DNA from: Oxalobacteraceae bacterium UBA6018
GTDB taxonomy: Bacteria > Pseudomonadota > Gammaproteobacteria > Burkholderiales > Burkholderiaceae_D
NCBI GenBank assembly: GCA_002428015.1
Contig: DIZW01000109.1
Span: forward strand, 46,974 to 110,973
DNA length: 64,000 nucleotides
Direction of reading: 5' to 3'
Below the pieces are notes generated by a model that worked only from the letters and a program-made list of their open reading frames with translations, was not told the origin of the DNA and did not search any database. Positions 51,767 to 62,531 of the stretch are shown piece by piece; the first letter of the stretch is position 1; the number at the start of each line of letters is the position of its first letter. The position numbers and the translations under genes are program-made.

Positions 51767-53305
51767 GTGGATCAACTCAGCACCGGGCAGGGCGGCGAGC
51801 GCATCGAGTGCGACGTGCTGGTCATCGGCGGCGGCATCAACGGCGCCGGCATCGCGCGCGACGCCGCCGGACGCGGACTGGCGGTCGTGCTGTGCGAAAA
51901 AGACGACCTGGCCGCGCATACCTCCTCCAGTTCCAGCAAGCTGATCCACGGCGGCCTGCGCTACCTGGAACAGTACGACTTCGGCCTCGTGCGCAAGGCC
52001 CTGCTCGAACGCGAGGTGCTGCTGCGCAGCGCGCCGCACATCATGTGGCCGCTGCGCTTCGTCATGCCGCACGACGCGGGCCAGCGCCCCGCGTGGCTGA
52101 TCCGTGCCGGCCTTTGCCTGTACGACCAGCTGGCCCGGCGCGAGTTCCTGCCCGGCTCGAAAGGGGTGGCGCTGCGCTGCCATCCGGCCGGCTCCCCGCT
52201 GCAAGCGGCGTTCACGCGCGGCTTCGAGTATTCCGACGGCTGGGTCGACGACGCCCGCCTGGTGGTGCTGGCCGCCCTCGACGCGCGCGAACGCGGCGCC
52301 CGCATCCTGACCCGCACCCGCTGCGCCGATCTCGCGCGCGGCGCCACCCACTGGCAGGCCAGCCTGCACGGCGCCGACGGGCGCGTGGCCGAGGTGCGGG
52401 CGCGCTGCCTGGTCAACGCCGCCGGGCCGTGGGCCGGCCACCTGCTGCCGCACGCGGTGCGCGCCTGCGAGCCGCTGCGCCTGATCAAGGGCAGCCACAT
52501 CGTCGTGCCCAAGCTGTTCGACCATCCCTACGCCTACATCTTCCAGCATCCCGACGGGCGCATCGTGTTCGCCATCCCCTACGAGCGCGACTTCACCCTG
52601 GTCGGCACCACCGACGTCGATTACCACGGCAACCTGGACCAGGTCTCCATCGACGCGAACGAAATCGCCTACCTGTGCCACCTGGTGAACCGCTACTTCA
52701 CGCGCCAGATCACGCCGGCCGAGGTACGCTGGAGCTACTCCGGCGTGCGCCCGCTGGTGCAGGATGCCGGCGCCAAGGCCGCCGCCGTCACGCGCGACTT
52801 CCGCCTCGAGCACGACAGCGCCGGTGCGCCCCTGCTCACCGTCCTGGGCGGCAAGATCACCACCTTCCGCAAGCTGGCCGAGCAGGCGGTGGACTGGATC
52901 GGCCCCGCGCTCGGCAACGCCGGCCCCGCCTGGACCGCGAACGCCTGCCTGCCCGGCGGCGACCTGTTCGGCGAGCGTCCGTCCAGCCGCGGCGTGCTCG
53001 AATTCGATCAATGGCAGGGCTGCCTGCAGCGCCGCTTCCCCTGGCTGCCGCCGGCGCTGGTGGCACGCTACGCGCGCGCCTACGGCACCCGGGTCTTGGT
53101 CATGCTGGCCGGCTGCCGTGCCATGGACGACCTGGGCCGCGAGATCCTGCCCGGCCTGTACGAGGCCGAGGTGGAATACCTGATGGGCCAGGAATGGGCC
53201 CGCTGCGCCGACGATATCCTGTGGCGCCGCTCCAAGCTGGGCCTGCACCTGGCGCCCGGCAGCGCCGCCGTGCTCGACCAGTGGATGGGCGCGCGCGGAC
53301 GCTGA
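51767..53305 (+). CDS. glpD: Aerobic glycerol-3-phosphate dehydrogenase
   Basis: 512-residue FAD enzyme oxidising glycerol-3-phosphate to dihydroxyacetone phosphate and feeding electrons to quinone at the inner membrane. Seen: ECDVLVIGGGINGAGIARDAAGRG at the start (FAD-binding), SSSSKLIHGGLRYLEQYDFGLVRKALLER, LTVLGGKITTFRKLAE and the GlpD C-terminal helical domain. GTG 51767 with GGGGAA just upstream is preferred to GTG 51746, which has no ribosome site. No glycerol kinase or GlpR is in the window. Convergent with the glycerate kinase gene. Confidence 0.92.
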   Translation: MDQLSTGQGGERIECDVLVIGGGINGAGIARDAAGRGLAVVLCEKDDLAAHTSSSSSKLIHGGLRYLEQYDFGLVRKALLEREVLLRSAPHIMWPLRFVMPHDAGQRPAWLIRAGLCLYDQLARREFLPGSKGVALRCHPAGSPLQAAFTRGFEYSDGWVDDARLVVLAALDARERGARILTRTRCADLARGATHWQASLHGADGRVAEVRARCLVNAAGPWAGHLLPHAVRACEPLRLIKGSHIVVPKLFDHPYAYIFQHPDGRIVFAIPYERDFTLVGTTDVDYHGNLDQVSIDANEIAYLCHLVNRYFTRQITPAEVRWSYSGVRPLVQDAGAKAAAVTRDFRLEHDSAGAPLLTVLGGKITTFRKLAEQAVDWIGPALGNAGPAWTANACLPGGDLFGERPSSRGVLEFDQWQGCLQRRFPWLPPALVARYARAYGTRVLVMLAGCRAMDDLGREILPGLYEAEVEYLMGQEWARCADDILWRRSKLGLHLAPGSAAVLDQWMGARGR

Positions 53306-53356
53306 CGGTGGACGCCCCGGGCGGGCTCACCGGCCACCCAGGCGCCACGGGCGCGC

Positions 53357-54639
<1,283 letters not shown>

Positions 54640-54643
<4 letters not shown>

Positions 54644-55536
54644 GCCGGCACCGCGTCGCCGATGGCGAAATTGGCCATGGTCTCGAGGGCGCGCACCAGC
54701 GCCGAATGATCCCAGCCCGCGCCGCCGTGGGCCGCGCAGGCGCTGAACAGCTGTTGGGCGCTGGCCGTGTTGGGCAGGCTCAGGCCCATCTGGCGCGCGC
54801 TGGCCAGCGCCAGGTTCAGGTCCTTCTGGTGCAGCTCGATCCGGAAGCCCGGCTCAAACGTGCGCTTGACCATGCGCTCGCCGTGCACCTCCAGCACGCG
54901 CGAGGCGGCGAATCCGCCCATGAGCGCCTGGCGCACCTTGGCCGCGTCGGCGCCCATGCGCGCGGCGAACAGCAGGGCCTCGGCCACCGCTTCGATATTG
55001 AGCGCCACGATGATCTGGTTGGCGACCTTGGTGGTCTGGCCGTCGCCGTTGGCGCCAACGAGGGTGATGTTCTTGCCCATCAGTTCAAACAGTGGACGGA
55101 CCCGCTCGAAGGCCTGCTGCGGCCCGCCCACCATGATGGTCAGGCTGGCGGCGCGCGCGCCCACTTCGCCGCCGGACACCGGCGCATCCAGGTAGTCGCA
55201 GCCGAGCGCGTTGATGCGGGCGGCGAACTGCTTGGTCTCGATCGGCGAGATCGAGCTCATGTCGACCACCACCTTGCCGGGCGTGAGGCCGTGCGCCACG
55301 CCGTCCTCGCCAAACAGCACCGCCGCCACGTGCGGCGTGTCGGGCACCATGACGATGATGATGTCGGCCTCGCGCGCCACCTCGCGCGCGCAGGCGCAGG
55401 CGTGGGCGCCGCGCCCGGTCAGCTCGGCCGGCAGCGGCCTGACGTCGTGCAGGTACAGTTGATGGTCGCCCGCCAGCAAGTGGACCGCCATGGGCGTGCC
55501 CATGATGCCCAGGCCAATGAAACCGATTTTGCTCAT
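54640..55536 (-). CDS. glxR: 2-hydroxy-3-oxopropionate (tartronate semialdehyde) reductase
   Basis: 298-residue NAD(P)-dependent beta-hydroxyacid dehydrogenase. N-terminal IGFIGLGIMGTPMAVHLLAGDH is the Rossmann motif; DAPVSGGEVGARAASLTIMVGG (substrate motif) and the catalytic-Lys helix GDGQTTKVANQIIVALNIEAVAEAL follow. The last match GlxR/GarR type proteins that reduce tartronate semialdehyde to D-glycerate. Second gene of the aldolase-reductase-kinase operon, 74 bp after the aldolase gene. Confidence 0.92.
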
Positions 55537-55610
55537 GTTGTCATCCTAGTCGATAAATGTGGGGTGGGTCGCATTTTTGCGTTCATTACGTTTCATTGCG
55601 TTCATTGCGC

Positions 55611-56372
55611 TCATTGGTAGCGCGCCGCGAGCTGCTCGGCGCCGCGCGCCAGGATGCCGGTGTCGCTGCCGACGGCGATGAAGTTCGCGCCCAGGCCGAT
55701 CCAGCGCCGCGCCAGCGTTTCGTCACCGGTCAGGATGCCGGCCGCCATGCCGCAGGCGCGGATGCGCCCGATGGCGTCGTCGATCGCGGCGGCGACCTCC
55801 GGGTGGCCGGGCTGGCCGATGTGGCCCATCGCGGCGGCCAGGTCGCCCGGGCCGATGAAGATGCCGTCCACGCCGTCGACGTCGGCGATGGCTTCGATGT
55901 TGGCCAGCGCGCCCGGAGTCTCCACCTGCACCAGCACGCACAGCTGGTCCTCGCAGGCGCTCGGGTAGTCCTTGATCCGGCCGAAGTCCGAGGCGCGCGC
56001 CGCGGCCGCGTAACCGCGCACGCCGCGCGGCGGATAGCGCGTGGCGGCCACCGCGGCGCGCGCCTCGTCGGCGTTTTCGACGAACGGGATCAGCAGGGTC
56101 TGGGCGCCGATGTCGAGATAGCGCTTGATGGTGACGGTGTCGTTCCAGGGCGGGCGCACGATCGGGTGGGTGTCCCCGCGCGCGATCGCCTGCAACTGGG
56201 AGTGGACCATCGGCAGCTCGTTGGGGGAATGCTCGGTGTCGAGCAGCAGCCAGTCGAAGCCGGCGTTGGCGAGCACTTCCACGGTGACGTTGCTGGACAG
56301 GCCGGACCACAGGCCGAGCTGCAAGTCGCCTTTCCGGATCGCACGTTTGAATGAGTTGCTAGGCACTTTCAT
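55611..56372 (-). CDS. HpcH/HpaI-family class II aldolase (HpaI or GarL-like)
   Basis: 253-residue metal-dependent pyruvate aldolase. Seen: QLGLWSGLSSNVTVEVLANAGFDWLLLDTEHSPNE, VRPPWNDTVTIKRYLDIGAQTLLIPFVENADEARAAV, RYPPRGVRGYA and VDGIFIGPGDLAAAMGH; the acidic metal ligands of the family are present. Sequence lies between HpaI and GarL. Linkage to glxR and glycerate kinase favours a GarL-like cleavage giving pyruvate and tartronate semialdehyde, but this is inference. GGAGG precedes ATG 56372, and a GntR-type operator lies upstream. Confidence 0.85.
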   Translation of the reverse strand: MKVPSNSFKRAIRKGDLQLGLWSGLSSNVTVEVLANAGFDWLLLDTEHSPNELPMVHSQLQAIARGDTHPIVRPPWNDTVTIKRYLDIGAQTLLIPFVENADEARAAVAATRYPPRGVRGYAAAARASDFGRIKDYPSACEDQLCVLVQVETPGALANIEAIADVDGVDGIFIGPGDLAAAMGHIGQPGHPEVAAAIDDAIGRIRACGMAAGILTGDETLARRWIGLGANFIAVGSDTGILARGAEQLAARYQ

Positions 56373-56922
56373 GTTGTTTCCTCCATCGGCCGCGAGGCCA
56401 GGGTTGATATGGGCGCCGCGAGCGGCGCGCGTTGTTGCGAAAGGCGGGAAGGGCGGCCGCCGGTTTTTAGGCGGCTGCAAAAACACATTTAGTTATCTGT
56501 TGTCGTACAACTAAAAATCCACGGTTCACCTTAAATTGTTCATGGTATGCCGCCATCGTGACTGCGAGACGCGCCTGTCCAATCTATGCAGAAAGCATAT
56601 TTTTCTTTACCGGTCACACGCGTGGTCCGAAAATGATAATCTATGCACTATGGCCTAAAAGATATCACGAATTGATACGACTTCGTACAACTTATTTTTG
56701 ATTATTTGTCGCTGTAGGACGGTGGAAATGTGCGGCGGCGATGCGCATCTGCGTTCGATTGCGCCGTGTTAAACCCGGCTATGCGTGAGGAATGGGGTGG
56801 CGCAAATAGCGGGCTTGTCATCCCTCCAACATGTGAAAGGGCAGGACGGCCATGCGCCTATCCTGCGCTGTCCGGCCAATGCCCTGACAGGCGCGATGCC
56901 GATCACCACACTGGAGCGTCCC
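56373..56922. other. Divergent intergenic region upstream of the aldolase operon and the lipoprotein gene
   Basis: 550 bp without a supported gene. It holds the FadR-type operator 56499-56511 and a weaker half-match TCGTACAACTT at 56683-56693. The rest is AT-richer sequence. No terminator or RNA recognised. Confidence 0.5.
56499..56511. promoter_or_regulatory. FadR-subfamily GntR operator candidate
   Basis: GTTGTCGTACAAC is a palindrome (GTTGT-CGT-ACAAC) that fits the FadR-type consensus TNGTNNNACNA exactly. It lies 127 bp upstream of the aldolase start. It implies control of the aldolase-glxR-kinase operon by a GntR regulator that is not in the window. Confidence 0.5.
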
Positions 56923-57618
56923 ATGTTTCCTCTATCATCGACCAGCACTTCTTCCACGACCGCCGCTTTGTCCGCCTGCCTGCTCCTGGCAGCTTGCGGA
57001 GGCGGCGACAGCGCAGCCGAGTCGGCCCAAACCGGCTACCCGGAAACGCCGCACGAGCACGAGGCGGCGTCGCCACCGGTGGCCGTCGATCCGCCGGCCG
57101 CGCAGGCGCCGGCACCGGATCCGGCGCCCGCGCCGGCCGATCCCGGCGCGGCGGCATCGGCAACGCCGGCAAGCACCGAAACCATCACGCTGGCTGCCAC
57201 CACCACGCCGCTCGTGAAGGGAACCAGTAACGCGACGCCGTATTGGCCGGTCTGGTACGGCAACGGCAAGCCCGTTGACGGCGTGAACTGCCTGGTCAAT
57301 GGCAATAACCACCATCACGCCCTGATCTCGATCTACAAGGACGGCAAGCGCCTGGGGTTTCCGGACGGGATAGGGCGCATGCATGCGGGCTGCTATCACG
57401 CCTATGAACTGCACGTGCATGACGTGACCGGCATCATTCACATGGAAACGGACGTGCCCAAGACCTTCAAGCTGGGCCAATGGTTCGCCCTGTGGGTGCA
57501 ATCATTGACGCGCGACACCGTGGCTGGGCTGGCCGGTCCGGTGCGCTACTACATCATCGAAAACGACAAGATCACGCGCTACGAACGAATAGCGGCTTGC
57601 CGTCGATGGCGACGCTAA
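56923..57618 (+). pseudogene. Lipoprotein with His-rich exported domain, 3' end probably lost
   Basis: 231-codon frame. Lipobox LAACGGG (Cys25), a Pro/Ala-rich linker (about 60-95), then a domain with NCLVNGNNHHHALISIYKDGKRLGFPDGIG and CYHAYELHVHDVTGIIHME, rich in His and with two Cys, suggesting a metal-binding or cupredoxin-like periplasmic domain. The domain ends at PVRYYIIENDKITRYE; the remaining residues RIAACRRWRR are antisense to another gene fragment. I infer that the original C-terminus was deleted. GGAG lies 7 bases before ATG 56923. It may still be expressed. Confidence 0.55.
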
Positions 57619-57724
57619 AGTCCGGCGAGCGCTGCTGGGCGATTTCTTCAACGGCCAGCGCATCGCCGACGGCGAGCATGGCGGCGCTGGCGGCGCTTGA
57701 TTTGACGAACGAACGGCGATCCAT
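57572..57724 (-). pseudogene. N-terminal fragment of a Tat-exported protein
   Basis: 50 codons, MDRRSFVKSSAASAAMLAVGDALAVE and the following ISO-like start of a mature domain (SPDFSVAIDGKPLFVRS), then a stop. RRSFVK is a twin-arginine signal motif, and the rest looks like the first residues of a secreted enzyme. The frame ends exactly where it overlaps the truncated lipoprotein on the other strand, so it is probably the remnant of a gene cut by a deletion at about 57578-57590. Confidence 0.6.
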
Positions 57725-57884
57725 GATTTCCTCGTAACGGGTCCAGGCCAATTGGGCGAGTATGAGGCAGGTCCGGTCCGGCAGCGCGACGGTGCCACGG
57801 CGCGCGCGCACTTTCATGACGTTTAGTAATCCGATGCAACGAGGGCGCCGATCGCGGCAAGGCCGTGAGCGGGGCGCAAACGAC

Positions 57885-57930
57885 AAGGCCCGCGCCGCAC
57901 GCCGCCTGAAGCGGATGCGGCGCGGGCCTT
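57885..57930. terminator. Strong stem-loop past the GH31 gene
   Basis: A perfect 15-bp stem (57885-57899 with 57916-57930; arms AAGGCCCGCGCCGCA and its complement) with a 16-base loop. It lies 45 bp after the GH31 stop on the minus strand. No T run, so it may work as a factor-assisted terminator or an RNA 3' stabiliser. Confidence 0.55.
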
Positions 57931-57975
57931 GCCCGGCGCGATGCCGATGCCGATGACTAGCGCATCGCTAGGCCA

Positions 57976-60321
57976 TCACTTGCCGATGACCTTGAGCAGG
58001 GCAGGGGCGTTCTTGGCCAATGCCTTGTCCTCGCCGCTGGCCGACAGGCTGCCGCTGGCGTTGTTCCAGTGCAGGCGGGTCAGGCTGGACTTGCCCTTCT
58101 CGTAGTCATACGACACGCCGTCGTCGTCATACAGCGCGAAGTCCGCATCCTGGCCCGGATACACGCGGATCGCGGCGATCGCCTGCTTGGTCGCGGTGGA
58201 CTGGATATCGGCGCCCAGCGGCACGATCGAGCCGGCCTTGACGAACACCGGGATCTGCTCGATCGGCGCGGCCACCTTGACCCAGCGTCCACCGGCGAGC
58301 TTCTCGTTGGTCCAGAAGTTGTACCAGTCGCTGCCGGCCGGCAGGTACACGTCCTTCTCGGTCTGCCCCTGCTCCGTCACCGGCGCCACCAGGAAGGCCG
58401 GCCCGAACATGTACTCGGTGCCGATGTTGGCCACGTTGGCGTCGTGCGGGAAGTCCATCCACAGCGGCCGCATGAACGGCGCGCCGCTGTCGTAGGTGGC
58501 CTTGGCCTGGCTGTAGATGTAGGGGATGAGCTGGTAGCGCAGCTGGTCGTAGCGCGCCAGCACGGCTTCGGCCTGCTTGCCGTACTCCCAGATCTCGGTG
58601 TGCTTGCGGTCGCCGTGCAGGCGCAGGGTCGGCAGGAAGGTGCCGTACTGGAACCAGCGGGTGAGCAGTTCAGGATAGTCGCTGTACTGGCCGACCATGC
58701 TGCGCGCGTCGGAAGGATCGAGCAGCGGGGCCTTGGTGGCGCTGCTGGTGGCCGGCAGGCCTTGCCAGCCGCCGATGTCGTTGCCCCAGTAGGCGATGCC
58801 GGAGGCCGTCATGTTCAGCCCGGTCGGGATCTGGCGCGTCAGCGCTTCCCAGGTCGGGAACACGTCGGAGGACCAGAACAGGGCGCCGGTGCGCTGCGAG
58901 CCCAGGTAGGCGGCGCGCGAGAGGATCAGCACGCGCTTGTTCGGCTTCCACGCGCGCATGCCCTCGGCCACGCCTTCGACGTGCTCCAGCGGGAACAGGT
59001 TGTGGTAGCGGTCGCCGCTGCCGACGGAATAGAACGCGCCGTCCGGCACCAGGTCCGGTTCGGTTTCGTCCAGCCAAGGATAGTCGAAGCCGTGCGAGAG
59101 GATATTGTCGCGCGCGTGCTCCCAGAACCATTTGCGCGCGGCCGGATTGGTCGCGTCGATCAGGGCGCCGGCACGGTCGGAGCGGAAGGGCAGGCCGTCG
59201 ATGGTCTTGCCGTCCTTGTCCTTCATCAGGTAGCCCTTGGTGTCGAGCTCGTTGAAGTAGCGGCCCGAGGTCTCGAAGCGCGGCCAGATCGAGATGATCG
59301 ACTGCATGCCCATGCCGTGCAGCTGCTTGTTCATGCCGTCCGGGTCGGGGAACTGGGCCGGGTCGATGTCGAGCTGGCCCATGCGGGTCCAGTAGAACCA
59401 GTCGACCACCATCACGTCGAGCGGATATTTTTTCTGGCGGTAGGTGTTGGCCACGCGCAGCACTTCCTGCTGGCTCTCGTAGCGCGCCTTCGACTGGATC
59501 AGGCCGAACGCGGCCTTGGGCGGGATCGGCGTCTTGCCGGTCACGCGCGCATAGCCGGAGTACAGTTCCTCGGGCGTGCTGCCGGTGATGATGAAGAAGC
59601 TGACCCGTTCGCCCACGTTGGACTGGAACGAGGTGCTGCCGTTGATGGCGGCCACGAAGCGGGTGCGCGAGGGGTTGTCCCAGACGATGCCGTAGCCCTT
59701 GGACGAGACCATGAACGGCACGCACACGGACTCGCCTCCCGGCGCGTCGTACCAGTGCTGGCAGTCGAGCACGCGCCCGCGCAGGTCGAGCGCGCCCAGC
59801 GATTCCTGGTTCTGGCCCATGCCGTAGTAGTGCTCGTCGGCGGGAGCGGCGAAGGCGGCGCCGACCTGGTAGGTTTTCTCGGTGTTGACGGTGTGGGGCG
59901 ACATTTCCCAGCCGTTCATGCTCAGGATCAGCTCGCCCTTGGCGTTCTTGACCTGCAGCCCGACCGGGGCCAGCTGGGGCGCGAAGTATTTTTCGCCGCT
60001 GCTGGGCACATGCGGCGGCGGGGCCGGGTTCACGTGCAGGCTCAGCGCGGATGAGGAGAAGGTGTCGCCGTCCTGGCCGCTGGTGAGGCGGAACGCGGCG
60101 TGCTCGCCCTTGTTGGGGAGGATGCCGTAGCCGGGGCCCTTGAGCGCCTCGGCCTTGTCGGCGGCGATGGTCACGTGCACGATGTTGGGGCCGTAGGGCT
60201 CGACCGAGACCCAGGCGCCATTGCGGTCAAGCATGGTGGCCGGCGCGGCGTGGGCGGCCGGCACAATGGCCAGCGCCGAGGCGAGGGCCGCCAGGGTCGT
60301 GTTAATGGAAAGCAGTTTCAT
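57976..60321 (-). CDS. GH31-family glycoside hydrolase (alpha-glucosidase/alpha-xylosidase-like)
   Basis: 781-residue exported enzyme. Signal peptide MKLLSINTTLAALASALAIV through AHA. An N-terminal beta domain (EHYYGMGQNQESLGALDLRG) is followed by a TIM barrel with VMVVDWFYWTRMGQ and nucleophile Asp418 in YPWLDETEPD, then RAAYLGSQRTGALFWSSD, ASGIAYWGNDIGG and a C-terminal beta domain (VYPGQDADFALYDDDGVSYDYEKG). A retaining alpha-glycosidase; subfamily and substrate uncertain. GAGGAGAACG precedes the ATG. Divergent from a large secreted protein across a LacI-type operator, so the two are probably coregulated. Confidence 0.92.
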   Translation of the reverse strand: MKLLSINTTLAALASALAIVPAAHAAPATMLDRNGAWVSVEPYGPNIVHVTIAADKAEALKGPGYGILPNKGEHAAFRLTSGQDGDTFSSSALSLHVNPAPPPHVPSSGEKYFAPQLAPVGLQVKNAKGELILSMNGWEMSPHTVNTEKTYQVGAAFAAPADEHYYGMGQNQESLGALDLRGRVLDCQHWYDAPGGESVCVPFMVSSKGYGIVWDNPSRTRFVAAINGSTSFQSNVGERVSFFIITGSTPEELYSGYARVTGKTPIPPKAAFGLIQSKARYESQQEVLRVANTYRQKKYPLDVMVVDWFYWTRMGQLDIDPAQFPDPDGMNKQLHGMGMQSIISIWPRFETSGRYFNELDTKGYLMKDKDGKTIDGLPFRSDRAGALIDATNPAARKWFWEHARDNILSHGFDYPWLDETEPDLVPDGAFYSVGSGDRYHNLFPLEHVEGVAEGMRAWKPNKRVLILSRAAYLGSQRTGALFWSSDVFPTWEALTRQIPTGLNMTASGIAYWGNDIGGWQGLPATSSATKAPLLDPSDARSMVGQYSDYPELLTRWFQYGTFLPTLRLHGDRKHTEIWEYGKQAEAVLARYDQLRYQLIPYIYSQAKATYDSGAPFMRPLWMDFPHDANVANIGTEYMFGPAFLVAPVTEQGQTEKDVYLPAGSDWYNFWTNEKLAGGRWVKVAAPIEQIPVFVKAGSIVPLGADIQSTATKQAIAAIRVYPGQDADFALYDDDGVSYDYEKGKSSLTRLHWNNASGSLSASGEDKALAKNAPALLKVIGK

Positions 60322-60513
60322 CGTTCTCCTCTGTTTTTTTTCATTCGATCGCAGGCGCGAAGCCGGCCACTGGCCTTAGCTTCACGCACATCGATCTATT
60401 CTGCAACCTAAATCGCACCCCCGGCAATTGTGAAAATCACCAAGCTGGGGAATGATTCATGGCAAGAGGCGCGCCGCTGTCAATACGCGTCGAAATGCTG
60501 CGCTGACAAGTTT

Positions 60514-60527
60514 TGATAGCGCTCTCA
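60514..60527. promoter_or_regulatory. LacI-family operator candidate with adjacent promoter
   Basis: TGATAGCGCTCTCA is a near-palindrome around AGCGCT, the usual form of LacI-family sugar-repressor sites. TTGCCA (60535-60540) and TAGGAT (60559-60564) with an 18-base spacer form a possible promoter for the gene at 60609. The 287-bp gap between the divergent genes otherwise shows nothing recognised. Confidence 0.5.
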
Positions 60528-60608
60528 TTTTCGCTTGCCAAGTAACAAAAAACCGGCTTAGGATGCACATCCACAGCACAAAATCACAACGATCAGCCAG
60601 GGAGACCC

Positions 60609-62531
60609 ATGCCTACGACCATTTTCCGCCTGCTGTCGGCGCTCGCCGCCGCCGCCGTGTCGGCCGGCCTTGCCGCGCCGGCCAGCGCCGCGCCTGGCCA
60701 CTACCAGCACTTCAAGACCGCCATCTACATTCCCGTCAACGTGACGCGCAGCCTGGCCGACCCGGCCCTGTTCGAACACCAGTTCGCGCGCGCCGCCAGC
60801 CAGGTGCCGTTCGACAAGGTGTACATCGAAGTCTATCGCGACAAGCAGTTCGCCACCGATACCGAAGTCGAGGCCGTCAAGCGCCAGTTCCTCGCCAAGG
60901 GCATCGAAGTGGCCGGCGGCGTGACCATGGCCGCGGGCGGCTTCAACGGCCAGTTCATGACCTTCGACTACGAGCAGGCGGGCGACCGCGCGCTGGCGAA
61001 GCAGGCCATCGAGGAGGCGGCGCGCCACTTCGACGCCGTCATCCTCGACGATTTCTTCTTCTACACCTCCAAGTCCGAGGCCGACATCAAGGCCAAGGGC
61101 CAGCGCTCCTGGACCGACTACCGGCTCGCGACCATGCGCCGGGTGTCGCAGGAGCTGCTGCTCAAGCCGGCCAAGGCGGTCAATCCGAAGGTGAAGATCA
61201 CCATCAAGTACCCGAACTGGTACGAGCACTTCCAGGGCCTCGGCTTCGACCTCGACAAGCAGCCTGAGATGTTCGACGGGATCTACGCCGGCACCGAGAC
61301 GCGCGACCCGGTGATCACCGACCAGCTGCTGCAGCAGTACGAGTCCTACCAGATCATCCGCTACTACGGCAGCCTGCGCGCCGACGGCAAGAACGGCGGC
61401 GGCTGGGTCGACACCTATTCCACCCGCTACCTCGACCGCTACACCGAGCAGCTGTGGGACACCATGCTGGCCAAGGCGCCCGAGATCACCCTGTTCAACT
61501 GGCACCCGATCGCCCAGGACGTGCCGGCCGCGGCCGGCGAGCGCCCCTGGGCCGCCCAGGACACGAGCTTCAACTGGACCCGTATCGCGGCCGACTGGAG
61601 CGCCGCCCACCCGGGCGCGGCCGCGCCGGGCTGGGGCCTGGCGGCCGGCGCCGCGCTCAAGCAGATCGACGCCGTGCTCGGTGAATTGGGCAAGCCGACC
61701 GGCATCATGAGCTACAAGCCGGCCAACTCGTCCGGGGAGGATTTCCTGCACAACTACCTGGGCAACGTCGGCATTCCGATCGAGCTGTCGGCCCGCTTTC
61801 CCAAGGAGGCCAACACGATCCTGCTGACCCAGGCGGCCGCGGCCGATCCCGGCATCATCGCCAAGATCCAGGGCCAGCTGCGTGACGGCAAGAACGTGTT
61901 CGTCACCTCGGGTTTCGTCAAGGCCACCCAGGACGCCAAGCGCAAGGGCGGCAGCTTCGAGGACCTGCTCGAGGTGTACGCCACCGGCCAGCAGATCGCC
62001 CTGAACGACTACTACAACGGCTACGGCGCCGGCAACGGCGAATCGCTGCGCGACGATCCCAAGGTGGCCCCGCGCGACGTGCTGTTCCCCGAGCTGCACT
62101 ACTTCACCAACGACGCCTGGCCGATCATCCGTGGCGTGGCCGGCGCGCGCGGCTTTCCAATCCTGCTCATGAACCGCTACGCGAAAGGCATCTTGTACGT
62201 GCTCAACATCCCGAGCAACATCGGCGACCTGTACAGCCTGCCGCCGGGCGTGATCAATAACGTCAAGAAGTACCTGCAGGCCGGATCGCCCGTGCGCATC
62301 GAGGCGCCGGCCGGGGTCAGCCTGTTCACGTATGACAATGGCGCCTACGTGATCGAGTCGTTCAACGACGCGCCGGTGACGGTCACGGTGATCAAGCAGG
62401 GCGCCGGCAAGGCCGCCGAAGCGCGCACCAGCACGGCCGAGGCGAGCGTGCCCGCGTCCGGCGCGGGCGAGAGCGCCAGCAAGGTGACGATCGCGCCGCA
62501 CAGCTTCCGCCTGTTCAAGGCCGGCGAGTAG
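60609..62531 (+). CDS. Large secreted protein of unknown function, likely carbohydrate related
   Basis: 640 residues. Signal peptide MPTTIFRLLSALAAAAVSAG ending near ASA. Residues about 35-330 look like a TIM-barrel glycosidase-type domain: FKTAIYIPVNVTRSL, FDKVYIEVYRDKQFA, FDAVILDDFFFYTSKS (a DD pair in the position of catalytic acids), VKITIKYPNWYEHFQG and LFNWHPIAQDVP. A second domain includes ILLTQAAAADP and NVFVTSGFVKAT, then a beta-rich end (GVSLFTYDNGAYVIESFND). I do not recognise the family. It is divergent from the GH31 gene and shares a LacI-type site. AGGGAG precedes the ATG. Confidence 0.7.
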   Translation: MPTTIFRLLSALAAAAVSAGLAAPASAAPGHYQHFKTAIYIPVNVTRSLADPALFEHQFARAASQVPFDKVYIEVYRDKQFATDTEVEAVKRQFLAKGIEVAGGVTMAAGGFNGQFMTFDYEQAGDRALAKQAIEEAARHFDAVILDDFFFYTSKSEADIKAKGQRSWTDYRLATMRRVSQELLLKPAKAVNPKVKITIKYPNWYEHFQGLGFDLDKQPEMFDGIYAGTETRDPVITDQLLQQYESYQIIRYYGSLRADGKNGGGWVDTYSTRYLDRYTEQLWDTMLAKAPEITLFNWHPIAQDVPAAAGERPWAAQDTSFNWTRIAADWSAAHPGAAAPGWGLAAGAALKQIDAVLGELGKPTGIMSYKPANSSGEDFLHNYLGNVGIPIELSARFPKEANTILLTQAAAADPGIIAKIQGQLRDGKNVFVTSGFVKATQDAKRKGGSFEDLLEVYATGQQIALNDYYNGYGAGNGESLRDDPKVAPRDVLFPELHYFTNDAWPIIRGVAGARGFPILLMNRYAKGILYVLNIPSNIGDLYSLPPGVINNVKKYLQAGSPVRIEAPAGVSLFTYDNGAYVIESFNDAPVTVTVIKQGAGKAAEARTSTAEASVPASGAGESASKVTIAPHSFRLFKAGE

